NCBI GenBank assembly: GCA_903922535.1
Contig: CAIXUF010000866.1
Location: 1-12,726, forward strand
Length of the DNA: 12,726 bases
Source: Candidatus Hydrogenedentota bacterium
Lineage (GTDB): Bacteria; Hydrogenedentota; Hydrogenedentia; Hydrogenedentiales; CAITNO01
Direction: 5' to 3'
The notes under the pieces are model-generated. The model was not told the origin of the DNA, searched no databases, and worked only from the letters and a program-made list of their open reading frames with translations. Below are positions 10,442 through 12,726 of the stretch, piece after piece. The stretch's first letter is position 1. Each line of letters begins with the position of its first letter. A program made the position numbers and the translations under genes.

Positions 10442-12726
10442 CTATCGCACCTCCGCCATCTTCGCGATGTCTTCCGCGCTGGCGGCTTGGCGCAGGAAGA
10501 CCACGCGGCAGAGCGCGCCCTGGAATCCCTCGATGTCGCCAAACACCGGATTGCAGCCGATGCCGATCTTCTTGGGGTCGGAGGCGAGCGTTTCCGGCGC
10601 GGCCACGGCGCCGGTTTCTTTGCCGTTGATATAGAGGTGGAGAGATTTACCGTCTTTGACCAGCGCCACGTGCGTCCATTTGCCCGCTTCCACACGCACG
10701 CCGGGCGTTTGATAACAGCCGCCGGGCTGCTCGATGCGGGCGACGACTTCGTCGCCCGTGATGGCCACGCGCAGCGCATCATTGGAACCGGCGTACCACG
10801 CGGAGGCAATTTCATGCCAGTGCTTGTCGCCGCCGTCGACGGCTTCGGCACGGAACCATGCGGCCAGGGTATAGGCGCGCAGCGGAAAGCCCGGTGTTTC
10901 ATAGACAAGTTTCGAGGTGGTGCCGTTGAACGCGACCGCGCTGTTGTCTTTTCCATCCGGGCCGGGCGCGGGCGACAGGTCGTGTTCCTCGGCGACTTTG
11001 CCCTCCTGCGGCGCGGAGGTTCCGTGCAGCGGCGCGCGCAGCACGGCGCCCTTGGTGCGGCTGGGCTGTGACGGGTCGATGGTGAACGCGCGGGGGCCTT
11101 CGGAGGCTTGTACCATCTGGTTGTCTTCGCGCGCCGTCACCTGCCAGTAATAGGTTTCGTTTCCGGTGGCCGAAAGTTTTTCGACCTCGGCGTGCGTATC
11201 TTTGAGCCCGTCGACGTGCTGCACCACGTCCTTCATGTCCTTGTCGCGGGCGATGGTCAGTTCATATTCCGTGCCCTCGGGCAGGGCTCCCCAGGAGAAG
11301 GTGAGGTCCTCCGGGGAGAGCCGCGCGTTCAATTCGGGCATCTCCAGGCTGAACGGCGCAGCGGGGGCGTTGCGCACGGGCAGCCAGCTCTCGTAGCGCG
11401 TGCCGTGCGCGCCGGCCGTGGCGAAGTCCACCAGCGTGACCGACTTGCCGCCGGGCGCGGCGGCGCGAAGCGCGGTGATGGGCTCCCACTGGCCCACGCC
11501 CGGCGTGACCGGCTCCAGTGTCAGCGTTGCCAGGTCGAGTTTCGGGATGGCGGCCGGATCACATTCGTTGTACATTTGATCGTAGGTGAGCAGGAGGGGA
11601 CCCTTGTAAAGGGAAGTCTTCCAGTCCACATGCCCGTCGCCGCGCAGGGCGCGCACGCTCATGTCGAAATCAAGGGCAATGACATCGCCGTCTTTCCATT
11701 CGCGGTTGATTTCAAGATAGGCGCCCGGCGTGGCAGGCGGGACGCCTGCGGTAAGGTCGGCCCCGTTCACGCGCACCTGAGTCTTCTTCGACCATGCGGG
11801 GATGCGCAGGTACAGCGCGGTCTTTTTCGCTGTGCCGGGATGCACCGTGATCTGGAGCGCGCCCTCTTTGGGAAAGGCCCCCGCCTGATCGAAGCGCCAG
11901 ACCGCGCCGTCGTCCAGCTTGGCTTCCGTGGTACCGGGGCCGTAGAAGTTGAGATACAGCCCCTTTGCGTTGGCGAGCACGGCCCATTCGCTCAGCATGG
12001 CCAGACCGCGCGGTCCGTTGACGGAGCAGCAGTTGAGTTCGGGCGTGCCGGGCCGCGCCTGGAAGACTATCGCGTGCGCCGAGGCGAGGCGCTTGCCGGA
12101 CATGGGCGTGTCGTAGGTGCACCAGCGGCCGCTGGGGTGCTCGTAGCCGAGCACGGCGTTCCATGTGGCGAGTTCGAGCGCGTCGGCCACGGCGGGGTCG
12201 CCGGTGAGCTTGAGCGCTTCCACGCTGTAGGCAATCCACGCGACGGTGCAGCAGGTCTCGATGGAGCCGGACATGAAGGGGTTGCCCATGGCCTGCTCGT
12301 TGGTGGAGAAGCTGCCCGTGTTGTGCACGTCGGTGCGGCGGATGCTCGACCACCAGTGCAGCATCGCGTCGCGGTACTGGTCCTCGCCGGTGATGCGGAA
12401 CAGTTCGGCCAGGCCCAGCATGGGATGCAGGCTTTCCCATCGCGGCTTGGGCGACTGGTAATACTCGATGCCGGTCTTGGCGGCGCGCAGGTAGTCGCCC
12501 GCGGGCGGCTTTTCCCAGTCCTTTTCGATCTCGCGCATGATCCGCAGGTAGTCGGGCTTGTTCGTCTCGCGGTAGAGCAGGCCGAGCGCGTGGATGACCG
12601 CCATGTTCATTTCGGCCGACCCGGCGTCATAGATGCGCTTGCCCGTGTCGAGATAGGTCTTGCAGATAAGATCGGCCGTCCGGGTGGCCGCGTTGAACGC
12701 GTCCCTGTCGCCCGTGTCCTTGTACC
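10442..12726 (-). CDS. GH127 (DUF1680) beta-L-arabinofuranosidase-like enzyme with FnIII and LamG domains, partial
   Basis: The frame is open from the right edge to the TAG at 10442-10444: 760 residues are visible and the N-terminus, with any signal peptide, lies outside. The ATG at 12610 is internal, since recognisable family sequence (LDTGKRIYDAGSAEMNMAV) runs across it. The (alpha/alpha)6 part has RITGEDQYRDAM and SGSIETCCTVAW, then ELNCCSVNGPRGLAML and a beta-domain with TALYLRIPAWS. The E-x-C (E at 12257-12259, C at 12251-12253) and C-C pair (12026-12031) match the zinc-bound Glu/Cys cluster and Cys nucleophile known from GH127 HypBA1, so retaining glycosidase chemistry is likely. A fibronectin-III-like module (about 11325-11075) and a LamG/concanavalin-like module (about 11050-10445) follow and probably bind glycans. 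The expected substrate is an L-arabinofuranose-containing plant or algal polysaccharide; secretion is inferred from the domain make-up. Confidence 0.88.
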   Translation of the reverse strand, partial: YKDTGDRDAFNAATRTADLICKTYLDTGKRIYDAGSAEMNMAVIHALGLLYRETNKPDYLRIMREIEKDWEKPPAGDYLRAAKTGIEYYQSPKPRWESLHPMLGLAELFRITGEDQYRDAMLHWWSSIRRTDVHNTGSFSTNEQAMGNPFMSGSIETCCTVAWIAYSVEALKLTGDPAVADALELATWNAVLGYEHPSGRWCTYDTPMSGKRLASAHAIVFQARPGTPELNCCSVNGPRGLAMLSEWAVLANAKGLYLNFYGPGTTEAKLDDGAVWRFDQAGAFPKEGALQITVHPGTAKKTALYLRIPAWSKKTQVRVNGADLTAGVPPATPGAYLEINREWKDGDVIALDFDMSVRALRGDGHVDWKTSLYKGPLLLTYDQMYNECDPAAIPKLDLATLTLEPVTPGVGQWEPITALRAAAPGGKSVTLVDFATAGAHGTRYESWLPVRNAPAAPFSLEMPELNARLSPEDLTFSWGALPEGTEYELTIARDKDMKDVVQHVDGLKDTHAEVEKLSATGNETYYWQVTAREDNQMVQASEGPRAFTIDPSQPSRTKGAVLRAPLHGTSAPQEGKVAEEHDLSPAPGPDGKDNSAVAFNGTTSKLVYETPGFPLRAYTLAAWFRAEAVDGGDKHWHEIASAWYAGSNDALRVAITGDEVVARIEQPGGCYQTPGVRVEAGKWTHVALVKDGKSLHLYINGKETGAVAAPETLASDPKKIGIGCNPVFGDIEGFQGALCRVVFLRQAASAEDIAKMAEVR

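Overview
The window is a high-GC bacterial chromosomal segment (about 65% GC in a sampled line of the core genes). No ribosomal or other marker gene is present, so the phylum cannot be fixed. A Ser/Thr kinase fused to a formylglycine-generating-enzyme (FGE) domain, a GH127-type arabinofuranosidase with a LamG tail, long Ig-like repeat proteins and REP-type palindromes with an IS200-like transposase together suggest the PVC superphylum (Planctomycetota, Verrucomicrobiota, Lentisphaerota) or Hydrogenedentota. That is inference from gene content.

Layout. (1) 2-1084, plus: the 3' end of a large surface or secreted protein built from 93-residue Ig-like repeats, followed by a good intrinsic terminator. 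(2) 1085-1711: no gene. (3) 1712-4390, plus: an 892-residue membrane-anchored protein with zinc ribbon, Ser/Thr kinase, one membrane helix, an Ala-rich helical linker and a C-terminal FGE domain that keeps the two-cysteine active-site motif. (4) 4405-5832, minus, convergent with the kinase: a PurF-like amidophosphoribosyltransferase homologue with Gly in place of the N-terminal nucleophile Cys. (5) 5833-6227: a divergent intergenic region with a 24-bp palindrome and a larger purine-rich inverted repeat. (6) 6228-8123, plus: a polytopic GT39/ArnT-like membrane glycosyltransferase, then a likely terminator.

(7) 8124-10441 is an accessory island. It has four units of a composite REP-like palindrome of fixed geometry (three forward, one inverted), an IS200-like HUH/Y1 transposase within the array, and an HNH endonuclease gene of clearly lower GC between the third and the inverted fourth unit. 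(8) 10442 to the right edge, minus: a GH127 (DUF1680) beta-L-arabinofuranosidase-like enzyme with fibronectin-III-like and LamG domains, whose N-terminus lies outside the window.

The genes do not form one operon. Core genes alternate in strand and each has its own ribosome binding site. The novelty candidates are the 114-bp three-hairpin REP unit with its transposase, the HNH cargo bracketed by inverted units, the kinase-FGE fusion that may still be a working FGE, and the Cys-less PurF paralogue.
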